From contig NZ_JNIV01000107.1 in NCBI RefSeq assembly GCF_000701405.1, positions 1 through 13,622 on the forward strand: a DNA stretch of 13,622 nucleotides. Direction: 5' to 3'. The stretch is from Deinococcus marmoris DSM 12784 (GTDB lineage: Bacteria; Deinococcota; Deinococci; Deinococcales; Deinococcaceae). The notes beneath the pieces were generated by a model. That model saw only the letters and a program-made list of their open reading frames with translations, did not search any database and was not told the DNA's origin. This document shows, piece after piece, positions 1-9,051 of the stretch (position 1 is its first letter; every line of letters starts with the position of its first letter). The translations under genes and the position numbers were made by a program.

Positions 1-130
1 CGTCCATCTATCCGGTGTTCCCAAGTCTGGGCGGGAACATTCACGGCTCCCCAACAGCCGTGAATCAGCAGCGTCGTGCGTCCATCCTTGCGCCACTCCG
101 GGTCAGTCGGTTTGCTCTGAGGGGGAAAAA
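1..130 (-). CDS. Partial ORF running off the left edge, possibly the frameshifted continuation of the 67-aa ORF
   Basis: On the minus strand a frame one base ahead (+1) of the 67-residue ORF is open from the T5C5 run at about 121-130 to base 1. It reads DPEWRKDGRTTLLIHG, then GAVNVPAQTWEHR. The pattern T-x5-G-x-V-x-V-P resembles the beta-strand-rich stretch after the helical N-terminus in ISKra4/UPF0236-like transposases, so it may be the second half of a two-frame transposase joined by frameshifting, or a gene broken by an indel. Alternatively, a separate gene could start at GTG 44-42 behind a GGGGAG Shine-Dalgarno-like sequence (MNVPAQTWEHR), which would resemble the start of an alpha/beta hydrolase. 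A perfect 10-bp inverted repeat (39-48 with 56-65, 7-nt loop) lies inside. Too little is visible to choose. Confidence 0.35.
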
Positions 131-306
131 TCCTGCTTCTGGCGCAGGTCAATGAGGGTCTGAAACAGTTCTCGCATGAGTGGACTCTGCTGGCGGAGTA
201 GGGTCTGTTCCAGCTCAGCAACGCTGAGCTGCCCCTCAGACTCTTCTAAAAGCTGATCCAGATGACGTTCCATGACCTGACTCAGCATTTCCCGTTCTGT
301 TGCCAT
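103..306 (-). CDS. Small helical protein of 67 aa, possibly the N-terminal ORF of a transposase
   Basis: ATG at 306-304 reads to TGA at 105-103. The product is almost entirely charged and helical, with a Leu/Glu/Gln-rich middle (LSVAELEQTLLRQQ, then RELFQTLIDLRQ) and no membrane segment or signal. Upstream there is only a weak GGGATGA Shine-Dalgarno-like stretch. The ORF ends just after a T5C5 homopolymer, and an open +1 frame overlaps its 3' end and leaves the window. A helical N-terminal piece followed by a shifted frame suits an insertion-sequence transposase of the two-frame kind, but no catalytic residue can be seen. It could equally be a small hypothetical protein with an unrelated downstream gene. 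The terminal inverted repeat of an element was not found. Confidence 0.45.
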   Translation of the reverse strand: MATEREMLSQVMERHLDQLLEESEGQLSVAELEQTLLRQQSPLMRELFQTLIDLRQKQDFSPSEQTD

Positions 307-354
307 GCACCATCATCCCATTTCAGCGGGATGCACCCGTCGCTCCGCCCCGCC

Positions 355-384
355 TTGACCTGCCCCCACCCTGGCCGCTAACCT
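355..384 (+). promoter_or_regulatory. Candidate sigma-70 type promoter for the met leader
   Basis: TTGACC (355-360) is followed after 18 nt by TAACCT (379-384). It lies about 40 bp before the first conserved base of the SAM riboswitch, so a transcript starting near 391 would contain the whole aptamer. The -35 is good and the -10 only fair. No other hexamer pair in the 307-420 gap fits better. Confidence 0.5.
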
Positions 385-423
385 CTAGCTAGCTCCCGCG
401 TGGAGTCTGCATCACCCAGCACC

Positions 424-560
424 ACCCACTTCAGAGCGCCCGAGAGACCTGGCTCGTAGACGGCGCGGCAACCGGACCCCATTGCGTCACGGTGCCAAGG
501 CCAGCCCCCCGGTGTGCGGCTCAACGATGAGCGCCGCCACCGGGCGGGACCAAGCGGGAA
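424..560 (+). promoter_or_regulatory. SAM-I (S-box) riboswitch aptamer
   Basis: The region carries the SAM-I core in order: TTCAGAGCGCCCGAGAGA, then GGCTCGTAGACGGCGC, then GGCAACC at about 467-473, then GGTGCCAAGGCCAGC from 491. A GC-rich P4-like hairpin follows (CCCCGGTG pairing with CACCGGG, with GCGGC/GCCGC stacked inside). A closing P1 helix can be drawn between CCCACTT (425-431) and AAGCGGG (552-558) with one mismatch. Family knowledge: SAM binding to this fold turns down methionine and cysteine genes. Inference: it senses SAM and controls metY-metX directly downstream, which fits the biosynthetic logic. Confidence 0.88.
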
Positions 561-575
561 GGCCGACGCGGATGA

Positions 576-3024
<2,449 letters not shown>

Positions 3025-3028
<4 letters not shown>

Positions 3029-3041
3029 GGCAGGCCCTCAG
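3025..3041 (+). terminator. Weak hairpin after metX
   Basis: CTGAGG (3025-3030) and CCTCAG (3036-3041) pair over a 5-nt loop and include the metX stop codon. The following GACTCTTCCC is only mildly pyrimidine-rich. This is the best terminator-like element in the 116-bp gap between the convergent metX and the DtxR-family gene, but the stem is short. Confidence 0.3.
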
Positions 3042-3144
3042 GACTCTTCCCGGTTCGGGCTTCCCCAGCGTCGCCATTTCCTGAGAAGGACTGCCCGTTT
3101 TCCTGTGGGGTTGGGCGGACGGGTCCTCCCCAGCCGCCTCTCTT

Positions 3145-3867
3145 TCAGCGCGTCAGCTCTCTGGCCGCGTCAGCAGAATGGGCGTGGACGCCCACCTGCG
3201 CCGCCACGCTCAGTGATAGGGTCAGCGCCTTGCCGCCCACCCTCATACCCAGGGTGCCCAGGGCGATGTCCACGGCGTCCACCACCACCCCCGCACCGGG
3301 GGTCAGGCCCGCGCCGACCAGGGCGCGCAGTTGCGGGGCGTCGGCATCGGGCACGCGGGCGATCACGCCGCTGTCCCCGGCGGCCAGTTGCGACAACCGG
3401 CGCTCGGCGCGGGCGGGCAGGTCACCGTCCAGCGTGGGAATCGGGTCTCCGTGCGGATCGTGCGTGGGATCGCCCAGCCACGCGGCGATGCGGGCTTCCA
3501 GCCGCTCGCTCAGGGCGTGTTCCAGCCGCTCGGCTTCCTCGTGGACCTCGTCCAGCGGCACGCCCAGTGCGCGGTGCAGGAACAGTTCCAGCAGACGGTG
3601 GTGCCTCAGCACCTCCAGCGCTACGCTTTCGCCCTCGGCGGTCAGGGACGCGCCCTGGTACGGCGCGTGCGACACCAGCCCCTGCTCGGTCAGCTTGCGG
3701 AGCATTCCGGTCACGCTGGCGGGGGCCACCTCCAGCGCGTCGGCCAGCGCCTGGGTGCTGACCTTCTGGCCGCTGCCCTTGCCAGGACCCTGATCGGAGT
3801 GGCCCAGCATGTAGAGCTGCTTGAGATAATCCTCGGCGGAGCGCGAGAGGGGGGCGCGGGCAGTCAT
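3145..3867 (-). CDS. DtxR/MntR-family metal-dependent transcriptional repressor
   Basis: A 240-residue protein with the three-part DtxR layout: winged HTH at about 10-75 ([23 protein letters not shown]), dimerisation and metal-binding helices at about 76-145 ([22 protein letters not shown]), and a C-terminal FeoA/SH3-like domain from about 160. By alignment with B. subtilis MntR the metal ligands would be Asp13, His90, Glu113, Glu116 and His117. Glu113 stands where DtxR has a cysteine, which points to a Mn-type site. However, MntR Glu11 is Lys16 here, so the site is not a plain MntR copy. Family role: the metal-loaded dimer represses Mn/Fe import. Mn control is central to oxidative resistance in Deinococcus. 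No transporter lies nearby, so its targets are elsewhere. It is divergent from the sigma-factor gene over an 84-bp gap. Confidence 0.9.
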   Translation of the reverse strand: MTARAPLSRSAEDYLKQLYMLGHSDQGPGKGSGQKVSTQALADALEVAPASVTGMLRKLTEQGLVSHAPYQGASLTAEGESVALEVLRHHRLLELFLHRALGVPLDEVHEEAERLEHALSERLEARIAAWLGDPTHDPHGDPIPTLDGDLPARAERRLSQLAAGDSGVIARVPDADAPQLRALVGAGLTPGAGVVVDAVDIALGTLGMRVGGKALTLSLSVAAQVGVHAHSADAARELTR

Positions 3868-3873
3868 GGGAAT

Positions 3874-3879
3874 AGTGTA
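3874..3879 (-). promoter_or_regulatory. -10 box placed for a leaderless DtxR-family transcript
   Basis: On the minus strand TACACT (TANNNT) ends 6 nt before the ATG at 3867, with no Shine-Dalgarno between. A start at or next to the A of ATG would give a leaderless mRNA, a common arrangement in Deinococcus. No good -35 is visible 16-18 nt upstream, so this rests on spacing alone. Confidence 0.45.
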
Positions 3880-3914
3880 CCGGGCGGGCGCGGAGAAGGG
3901 CAGAGCGGGAACCG

Positions 3915-3946
3915 GGAACTTTTTTTCATCTTGCGCCCTCTAAGGT
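3915..3946 (+). promoter_or_regulatory. Putative ECF-type autoregulatory promoter of the sigma-factor gene
   Basis: GGAACTT (3915-3921), the classical ECF/sigma-E -35 word, is followed 17 nt later by TCTAA (3939-3943). The sigma start GTG is at 3952, so transcription would begin at or a few bases before the start codon and the message would be nearly leaderless. TAAGGT (3941-3946) also fits a TANNNT -10 ending 5 nt before GTG. The match suggests the sigma factor drives its own operon. Confidence 0.55.
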
Positions 3947-3951
3947 ACGAG

Positions 3952-4569
3952 GTGAGCTTGAGTGATCCCCCGGCCCCTGATCCATTTCCCGTCCGCCCGT
4001 CCGTTCAGGACGCGCCGGAAGCTTCTGAGCTGCACCCCACCGATCTCCAGCTTGTCCGTCAGGCCCTGCGCGACGACGCCGCCTTCGAGGCGCTGGTGAG
4101 GCGGCACGCGGCGGGTGTTCACCGGCTGGCCGCCGGGGTGGTGGGGCCTGGGGCAGCAGACGACGTGGTGCAGGAGGTGTTCATCGCCGTCCATAAAGGT
4201 CTGAAGGGATTTCGGGGCGAGGCGGCCTTCAGCACCTGGCTGCACCGGATCACGCTGAACGCCTGCCACAAGGCCATGAGGGGCAAGGGCCACCCCACCG
4301 TCTCGCTCAGCGACACCGCCGAACCCGCCGCCCCCCACGATCCCGTCCAGGCCGGGGAACAGGCCGACCTGCGCGCCCGGCTGGCCCACGCCCTGCAAAC
4401 CCTGCCCGAAGACCAGCGCGAGGCCGTCTCGCTGCGCGAATTGTCGGGTCTGGACTACGCCGAGATCGCCGCCATCACCGGGGCCGAACTGGGCACCGTC
4501 AAGAGCCGCATCAACCGGGGCCGCGCCGCGCTGCGGGATTACCTGACGAAAGCGGGGATCGTGCCGTGA
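3952..4569 (+). CDS. ECF-type RNA polymerase sigma factor (sigma-70 family)
   Basis: A 205-residue protein with the two ECF domains. Region 2 at about 44-110 contains [16 protein letters not shown], the core-binding [15 protein letters not shown] and the -10-reading [15 protein letters not shown]. Region 4 at about 145-198 contains [23 protein letters not shown] and the recognition helix [15 protein letters not shown]. The frame stays open far upstream over the antisense of the DtxR-family gene, but conserved sequence begins only after GTG 3952, which also suits the promoter spacing. The first 30 residues are Pro-rich and variable. Next comes a one-TM protein and an RseB-like protein, the usual order for an ECF sigma kept inactive at the membrane and released by an envelope signal. 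The exact ECF subgroup is not assigned. Confidence 0.92.
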   Translation: MSLSDPPAPDPFPVRPSVQDAPEASELHPTDLQLVRQALRDDAAFEALVRRHAAGVHRLAAGVVGPGAADDVVQEVFIAVHKGLKGFRGEAAFSTWLHRITLNACHKAMRGKGHPTVSLSDTAEPAAPHDPVQAGEQADLRARLAHALQTLPEDQREAVSLRELSGLDYAEIAAITGAELGTVKSRINRGRAALRDYLTKAGIVP

Positions 4570-4608
4570 ACCACCGCCGAATCCTTACGCCAGCCAGAGG
4601 ACTTTCCC

Positions 4609-4866
4609 ATGAATGACCACGATCTGGACACGCTGTTTGCCCAGGCCCGCACCCCGACGCCTGCCGACGAGGGGGCCGCCGGGCGCTTTCTGAGCGGACA
4701 GCAGCGCAGACGCACCCGGCAACGCAACATCCGCGCAGGCTGGATCAGTACGCTGCTGGCCTCGGCGGCGGCGGTGGCAGGGCTGACCGTGCTGCGGCCC
4801 GCACCGGAATTGCCCGCCAGCGCGGCCTATGGGGTGTATCAGAGCGCCTGGGGAGACGGCTGGTGA
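4609..4866 (+). CDS. Short one-TM protein in the anti-sigma factor position
   Basis: An 85-residue protein with a charged cytoplasmic N-terminus ([18 protein letters not shown], then RRRTRQR), one hydrophobic segment at about 44-62 ([19 protein letters not shown]), and a short outer tail. ATG 4609 has AGAGGA at 4596-4601, 7 nt upstream. It begins 39 nt after the sigma gene and its stop overlaps the next start as GTGA. Position, size and topology fit a membrane anti-sigma factor, with the N-terminal 40 residues as a reduced sigma-binding domain. No zinc-type HxxxCxxC motif is present, and it is shorter than RseA-like proteins, so the assignment rests on context more than on sequence. Confidence 0.7.
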   Translation: MNDHDLDTLFAQARTPTPADEGAAGRFLSGQQRRRTRQRNIRAGWISTLLASAAAVAGLTVLRPAPELPASAAYGVYQSAWGDGW

Positions 4867-5708
4867 GGACGCTGGTTCTGGGTTTTCCGGTTCTGGGTCT
4901 TCCGGTTCTGGGTCTTCCAGTTCTGGGTCTGCTTGCCCTGTCTGGGACAGCAGGGGCCTCCGACGCGGACGATCTGCTCTCGGCGCTGAAGCAGGCGCGC
5001 ACGCTGGAGGCACGCGGTACGGTAGAGGTCACGGTGCTGTTTCCCCCGCGCGAGTCGCCCACCAAATCCGCAAAAGCGCTGCCGCGCGTGCCCTTTCGCC
5101 CTGGCCTGCTGGCGCGCAACTTCGGCGTCAGCCGGATGGGTCAGGAAACCGTGGCGGGCCGCCGCACCAGCCGTTTCGAGCTGATTCCAAAGAACAGCCA
5201 GGCCGCGCGCTGGACGCTGTGGATCGATCAGGAGTGGAACATTCCGCTGGCCTACCAGGAAAGTTTCCCGGACGGCACCCCCGCCCGCCGCGCCATGTTC
5301 CAGAAGGTCAATGCACAGCCTGCCCGGATTCAGGTTTCTGTTCCCGTCCCTCCCGAGGGTCTGCGCGCCGCGCTGCTGTCGGCACTGCCGGGGCTGCGGC
5401 TGCCCGCCGGAATCCAGCCCACAGAGGTCAAGAGCAGGCCGGGCGGCGGTCTGGAAATCAGCCTCACCGACGGCGTGAACGTTTTTGCCCTGGTCACCTC
5501 GCCCAGGGGCGTGCGGGCCGCGCCGGGGATCGCGTCGCGCCGGGTGGGCGCGGGGTTCGTGTGGCTGGTGGGCAATCTGCCGCAGAGCGCTCTGGATCAG
5601 GCGCTGGCAAAGGTCATCCGAGTCAACACGGCGGGGCTGGAAACGTTGCGGGGAACTTTTCTGAAGGTAGACGCCTCTAACGTTCAGAACACCCCCGATT
5701 CCCGTTAA
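4863..5708 (+). CDS. Exported RseB/MucB-like sensor protein
   Basis: A 281-residue protein with an N-terminal signal peptide made of VLGLP repeats (residues 5-23), a likely cleavage near GTAGA|SDA (residues 28-32), then a soluble domain. The stretch [31 protein letters not shown] and [15 protein letters not shown] (about 100-149) matches the N-terminal beta-sheet of RseB/MucB and the LolA-like fold, where a tryptophan-aspartate strand precedes the DG turn. In the RseB family such proteins bind the anti-sigma factor outside the membrane and sense misplaced lipid or envelope products. The GTG 4863 start overlaps the anti-sigma-like stop, so translation is probably coupled. The C-terminal half (about 160-281) shows no clear motif to me. 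A plain LolA-type lipoprotein carrier is the main alternative. Confidence 0.72.
   Translation: MRTLVLGFPVLGLPVLGLPVLGLLALSGTAGASDADDLLSALKQARTLEARGTVEVTVLFPPRESPTKSAKALPRVPFRPGLLARNFGVSRMGQETVAGRRTSRFELIPKNSQAARWTLWIDQEWNIPLAYQESFPDGTPARRAMFQKVNAQPARIQVSVPVPPEGLRAALLSALPGLRLPAGIQPTEVKSRPGGGLEISLTDGVNVFALVTSPRGVRAAPGIASRRVGAGFVWLVGNLPQSALDQALAKVIRVNTAGLETLRGTFLKVDASNVQNTPDSR
4874..4933 (+). repeat. 15-bp tandem repeat inside the signal-peptide codons
   Basis: Four consecutive 15-bp units start at 4874, 4889, 4904 and 4919. Units 2 and 3 are identical (GGTTCTGGGTCTTCC), unit 1 differs by one base and unit 4 diverges at its first base and at the end. In frame they encode [20 protein letters not shown], which is the whole hydrophobic core of the signal peptide. 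The unit is a multiple of three, so slippage would lengthen or shorten the signal without breaking the frame. Confidence 0.95.
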
Positions 5709-5717
5709 GGAGAACCT

Positions 5718-7025
5718 GTGAGCCTGCCCCCCTATCCCCAGAAACTCAGCCCCGAGGACGCCGCGCACTTTCTGCGGCGCACCGCCTTTGGGGCCACCGA
5801 CGCCCAGATTCGCGCCCTGGTGGGCAAAGATGCCCGCGCCGTGGCCCAGGCCGCGCTGAAGTTCGACGCCCGCACCGCCCCTGCTCATCCTGTTCCGGGC
5901 AACCCTTTCGATCCCTCATCCGGGGCCACGCCCGGCGCGATGCTGCAACTCACGCGCGCCGCGTGGCTGTATGAGCTGATGTACAGCCCGAATGCGCTGC
6001 GCGAGAAGCTGGCCCTGGTCTGGAGCAACCACTTCGTGATCGGCACCGACAAGGTCAAGAACCACCCGGCCCTGGCCGCCTACCTGGGGCTGATGCGCCA
6101 GCACGCGGCTGGCCCCAGCTTCGAGCGGTTCACGCTGGCGGTGGCGCAGACCCCGGCCATGCTGCGCTACCTGGATAACGACAAGAACAGGAAGGGCAAA
6201 CCCAACGAGAACTTTTCCCGCGAGCTGATGGAACTGTTCACGCTCGGCATCGGCGCACCCGGCCAGCCCAACTACACCGAGCAGGACGTGCGCGAGGGCG
6301 CGAGGGCGCTGACCGGCTGGAGTTTTGAAGGCGGGCGCGGCAATGCCAAAAACACCTATCTGCAACCCGTTGAGGCCAGCTATAACCCCAGATACCACGA
6401 CGACAGCCCGAAAACCTACCTGGGACAGACGGGCAAACTGAGCTTCGAGGACGTGATCCGCATCGCCGCCACGCACCCGCAGACCGCCGTGTTCGTGTCC
6501 CGCAAGCTGCACCGCGCCTTCATGGCCGATACGCCTGATGAGGCCGCCGTGCAGGGCAGCGCCGAGACCTTCCGCCGCACGGGGGGCAACATCGGCGCGG
6601 TGCTGGAAGAACTGCTGTCCAGCGTGGCCTTTTACGCCCCGCAAAACCGGGGGGCCATCATCCGGGGTCCGGTGGAGTACATCGTGGGCGCGGTCCGCAC
6701 GCTGGGGCAGCCCAAACTGGAAGTCAAGCAGGTGCTGAACCTGGCCCAGACGGCAGGCAGGATGGGCCAGACCCTGCTGCAACCCGACACCGTCAAGGGC
6801 TGGGACGGCGGACGCGAGTGGATCAACGACGCCACCCTGCTGACGCGCATGCAGGTGGCCGCCGCGCTGTCGCTGGGCAACGCCGCCCCCACGCTGGACG
6901 CCGCGCCCGGCGATCTGGCCCTGTTCGGCAGCGAGAACAGCCCGGTACAGACGGCGTTGAAAGGCTTGAATCCTAAACAACGGGTGTATCTGGCCCTGGT
7001 CAGCCCCGAGTTTCAACTGGCGTGA
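5718..7025 (+). CDS. DUF1800 family protein
   Basis: A 435-residue protein recognised by DUF1800 blocks: [18 protein letters not shown] (14-31), [14 protein letters not shown] near 94-107, [19 protein letters not shown] then [11 protein letters not shown] (148-177), [16 protein letters not shown] (186-201), and [16 protein letters not shown] further on. Function of the family is not established; members are usually coded next to DUF1501 proteins, as here. GTG 5718 has AAGGAG at 5707-5712, which overlaps the stop of the upstream RseB-like gene, so it belongs to the sigma operon. It begins directly with the conserved domain and has no visible signal peptide or TM segment, which is odd if it works with an exported DUF1501 partner. 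Confidence 0.88.
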   Translation: MSLPPYPQKLSPEDAAHFLRRTAFGATDAQIRALVGKDARAVAQAALKFDARTAPAHPVPGNPFDPSSGATPGAMLQLTRAAWLYELMYSPNALREKLALVWSNHFVIGTDKVKNHPALAAYLGLMRQHAAGPSFERFTLAVAQTPAMLRYLDNDKNRKGKPNENFSRELMELFTLGIGAPGQPNYTEQDVREGARALTGWSFEGGRGNAKNTYLQPVEASYNPRYHDDSPKTYLGQTGKLSFEDVIRIAATHPQTAVFVSRKLHRAFMADTPDEAAVQGSAETFRRTGGNIGAVLEELLSSVAFYAPQNRGAIIRGPVEYIVGAVRTLGQPKLEVKQVLNLAQTAGRMGQTLLQPDTVKGWDGGREWINDATLLTRMQVAAALSLGNAAPTLDAAPGDLALFGSENSPVQTALKGLNPKQRVYLALVSPEFQLA

Positions 7026-7033
7026 AAGAGGCT

Positions 7034-7131
7034 GTCTAAAGGTCTAACCGTCAAACAGTCAAATCGAACAGTCAAACCGCCAGACAAGCCCGCCCTTCCC
7101 TTTTAGCCGTTAGACGGTCAGACCTTCAGAC
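7034..7131. repeat. Inverted and direct repeat array in the DUF1800-DUF1501 gap
   Basis: The 131-bp gap is built from variants of a GTCWAAM/GTCTRA word. A 23-nt arm (7034-7056) and its inverted partner (7109-7131) match at 20 of 23 positions. Between them AACAGTCAAA occurs twice with a 13-bp period (7054-7063 and 7067-7076). The array ends 13 nt before the Shine-Dalgarno AGAGGAG (7145-7151) of the DUF1501 gene. It could be a protein-binding array, a long-armed RNA hairpin that tunes downstream expression, or a remnant of a palindromic mobile element. Confidence 0.75.
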
Positions 7132-7156
7132 GGTTTGACCCTCCAGAGGAGTCTCC

Positions 7157-8329
7157 ATGCCCGATAGACGCGATTTTCTGAAACTTTCTGCCCTGGCGGT
7201 GGCCGCCACCACCGGGATGCCCGGCTTTCTGGCGCGGGCGGCGGCACAGGCAGGCGGTGACAAGACGCTGGTGGTGGTGCAACTGACCGGCGGCAACGAC
7301 GGCCTGAACACCCTGATTCCCTACAGCAACGGCGCGTATTATGCCGCGCGGCCCACCATCGCCATTCCCAGAAAAGACGTACTGACCCTGACGCCGGACC
7401 TGGGAATGCACCCTGCCCTCAAGCCGCTGATGGATCTGTGGGACGGCGGCAAGCTGGCCTGGATGGAAAACGTGGGCTACCCGAACCCCACGAGGTCGCA
7501 CTTCGCCAGCATGGCGATCTGGCACACTGCCGATCCCACGCAGGCGCAGGCGGACGGCTGGATCGGGCGGATGGCCGAGAAGATCGGGGACCCCTTCTGC
7601 GCTTCCAACATCGGCTCGTCCACGCCGCGTGCGCTCCAGGCCGACGCCTTCAGCCTGCCCAGCATCGACGGGGTGGACACCTTCCAGATCAAGCTGCCGC
7701 AGGGGGTGGAAGGGGCCTTTGAAGCCATGCTGGGTTCCCCACGTGAGGGCGAGGCCGACTACCTGCTGCGCGCCACCCGCCAGATGATGAAGAACACCGC
7801 GCGGGTGCAGCAGAATGTCAAGAAGTACAAAGCAGGCGCGAGTTACCCGGACCACAGGTTCGGCGCGCAACTGCGCGACACCGCCCGCCTGATCGCCGCC
7901 GGGGTAGGCCAGCGCATCATCTACCTCACGCTGGGCAATTTCGACACCCACGCCGGGCAGCGCGGCGAGCAGGACGAGTTGCTGGGCACGCTGGCGGGGG
8001 GCCTGAGCGCCTTTTACGCGGACCTTCAGAAGCAGGGGCTGGCCGACAAGGTAGTGGTCATGGGCTTTTCCGAATTTGGGCGGCGGGTGGCCGAGAACGC
8101 CAGCGCCGGCACCGATCACGGCCAGGGCAGCGTAATGTTCGCGCTTGGAAATGGTGTGAAGGGCGGCGTCCACGGCAGCAGCCCGGACCTCGAAGACCTG
8201 TCGATGGGCGACATCAAATACCGCCAGGACTTCCGGGGCGTCTACGCCGAGGGCCTGCAAAAATGGCTGAATCTGGACGCCCGCAGTGTGCTGGGCGGCG
8301 AGTTCACGGGACCAGGATGGGTGGCCTGA
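7157..8329 (+). CDS. DUF1501 family protein, Tat-exported
   Basis: A 390-residue protein with a clear twin-arginine signal: [18 protein letters not shown] (3-20), ending near ARAAAQA at residue 32. DUF1501 blocks follow: [18 protein letters not shown] (39-56), [20 protein letters not shown] near 83-102, then [17 protein letters not shown], and in the C-terminal third [15 protein letters not shown] with TDHGQG (about 303-325). The family belongs to the alkaline-phosphatase/sulfatase-like superfamily; its substrates are not established. Tat export implies it folds, perhaps with a metal, before crossing the membrane. ATG 7157 has AGAGGAG 5 nt upstream. It is paired with DUF1800 upstream and overlaps the small CxxCH protein downstream by 13 nt. 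Confidence 0.92.
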   Translation: MPDRRDFLKLSALAVAATTGMPGFLARAAAQAGGDKTLVVVQLTGGNDGLNTLIPYSNGAYYAARPTIAIPRKDVLTLTPDLGMHPALKPLMDLWDGGKLAWMENVGYPNPTRSHFASMAIWHTADPTQAQADGWIGRMAEKIGDPFCASNIGSSTPRALQADAFSLPSIDGVDTFQIKLPQGVEGAFEAMLGSPREGEADYLLRATRQMMKNTARVQQNVKKYKAGASYPDHRFGAQLRDTARLIAAGVGQRIIYLTLGNFDTHAGQRGEQDELLGTLAGGLSAFYADLQKQGLADKVVVMGFSEFGRRVAENASAGTDHGQGSVMFALGNGVKGGVHGSSPDLEDLSMGDIKYRQDFRGVYAEGLQKWLNLDARSVLGGEFTGPGWVA

Positions 8330-8820
8330 GCGCTGATGGCCGCCGCGTCCGTCTGGTGGGAGCTGGACTGGCGGCACTGGTGCTGCTGGCCGCCCCCGTG
8401 GCCCTCGCCATGCCCAGATACCGGTCCCAGGCCATTGTGCAATTCCACTACGACGCAGACAATCCGCTGTGGGAACTGGACCGCCGGGTGATGGCCTGCA
8501 CCTATTGCCACGTCGATGTGGGCGGCGGCGCACCCTGGAACCCGTTTGGAGAGGCCATCCGCGCGGGGTTCAGGGCCGACGCCGAAGCGGGCCAGAAGGG
8601 CAAGTTCCCCGACGTGCTGTATGCGGTGTTGAAAGCAGACGGGGACGCGGACGGCGACGGCTTCCCGGACGCGCTGGAGGTCTTTGCCCGAACCCTGCCC
8701 GGCGATCCAGAAAGCAGGCCAGACAAGCCGCTGGCCGAATTGCAAGCCGGGTTCGCAGCAGCAGGCGGCGTGGCCCAGTACGCGCCGAAAGCGCAGAAGA
8801 CCTCGACTTCAACGCCTTGA
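8317..8820 (+). CDS. Exported CxxCH and EF-hand-like small protein
   Basis: A 167-residue protein from ATG 8317, which overlaps the DUF1501 stop by 13 nt; an in-frame opening from 8263 is less likely because the signal peptide starts only after 8317. Residues 9-31 ([23 protein letters not shown]) are a signal peptide. CTYCH at 61-65 is a haem c attachment motif and is followed by a Gly-rich [10 protein letters not shown]. Residues 108-121 ([14 protein letters not shown]) match an EF-hand/thrombospondin-3-type calcium loop. Inference: a periplasmic or surface mono-haem, calcium-binding partner of the DUF1800/DUF1501 proteins. Only one CxxCH is present and no distal methionine ligand can be assigned, so haem binding is likely but unproven. 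Confidence 0.75.
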   Translation: MGGLSADGRRVRLVGAGLAALVLLAAPVALAMPRYRSQAIVQFHYDADNPLWELDRRVMACTYCHVDVGGGAPWNPFGEAIRAGFRADAEAGQKGKFPDVLYAVLKADGDADGDGFPDALEVFARTLPGDPESRPDKPLAELQAGFAAAGGVAQYAPKAQKTSTSTP

Positions 8821-8851
8821 CGCTCATTGCAAATCTTCATCCGGGTTCCTG

Positions 8852-8881
8852 CCCTGGCCCTGTTCGGGGCTGGGGTTTCTC
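8852..8881 (+). terminator. Candidate terminator of the sigma-to-CxxCH block
   Basis: CCCTGGCCC (8852-8860) pairs with GGGCTGGGG (8867-8875) over a 6-nt loop, giving 9 pairs of which two are G-U. TTTCTC follows. It lies 32 nt after the stop of the CxxCH gene. The T-run is short. Confidence 0.45.
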
Positions 8882-9009
8882 ATTCCCGGTCCGACTTCTG
8901 GAGCGCTGCCGCGCACTTCATCCTCAGGTCCGCACAGAGCTGCACTGACCCTGTTCGACCTCACGGTCCTCATGCCCAGAGTGGCTGCGCCACAGCCTTA
9001 CCGCCCTTC

Positions 9010-9039
9010 TGGAATCATTTCCACGTTCCGGGGTATCCT
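9010..9039 (+). promoter_or_regulatory. LacI-type operator palindrome and -10 box before the lacI-family gene
   Basis: TGGAATCATTTCCA (9010-9023) has perfect 5-bp arms and matches 12 of 14 positions of the idealised LacI/CcpA-like palindrome TGGAAACGTTTCCA. It occupies the -35 area of TATCCT (9034-9039), which is 12 nt before ATG 9052. Bound repressor would block this promoter, so negative autoregulation is likely. The rest of the 8821-9051 gap shows only the terminator candidate above and a small GTGGC/GCCAC palindrome at 8981-8993. Confidence 0.55.
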
Positions 9040-9051
9040 GGGGGTCTAACC

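Noticed and set aside
3331..3951. In-frame extension of the sigma factor far upstream
   Set aside because: It runs over the antisense of the DtxR-family gene; conserved sigma sequence and promoter spacing place the start at GTG 3952.
4839..7016. Long open minus-strand frames opposite the RseB-like and DUF1800 genes
   Set aside because: They are antisense shadows caused by high-GC codon use; their translations are low-complexity Gly/Ala/Arg/Gln-rich and no family motif appears.
7118..8533. 471-codon minus-strand open frame opposite the DUF1501 gene
   Set aside because: It covers a gene with a clear Tat signal and family motifs on plus, and its own product has no recognisable domain.
8827..9051. 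In-frame extension of the LacI-family protein by 75 residues
   Set aside because: It carries no conserved sequence, and the DNA-binding domain begins at ATG 9052 as in the family.
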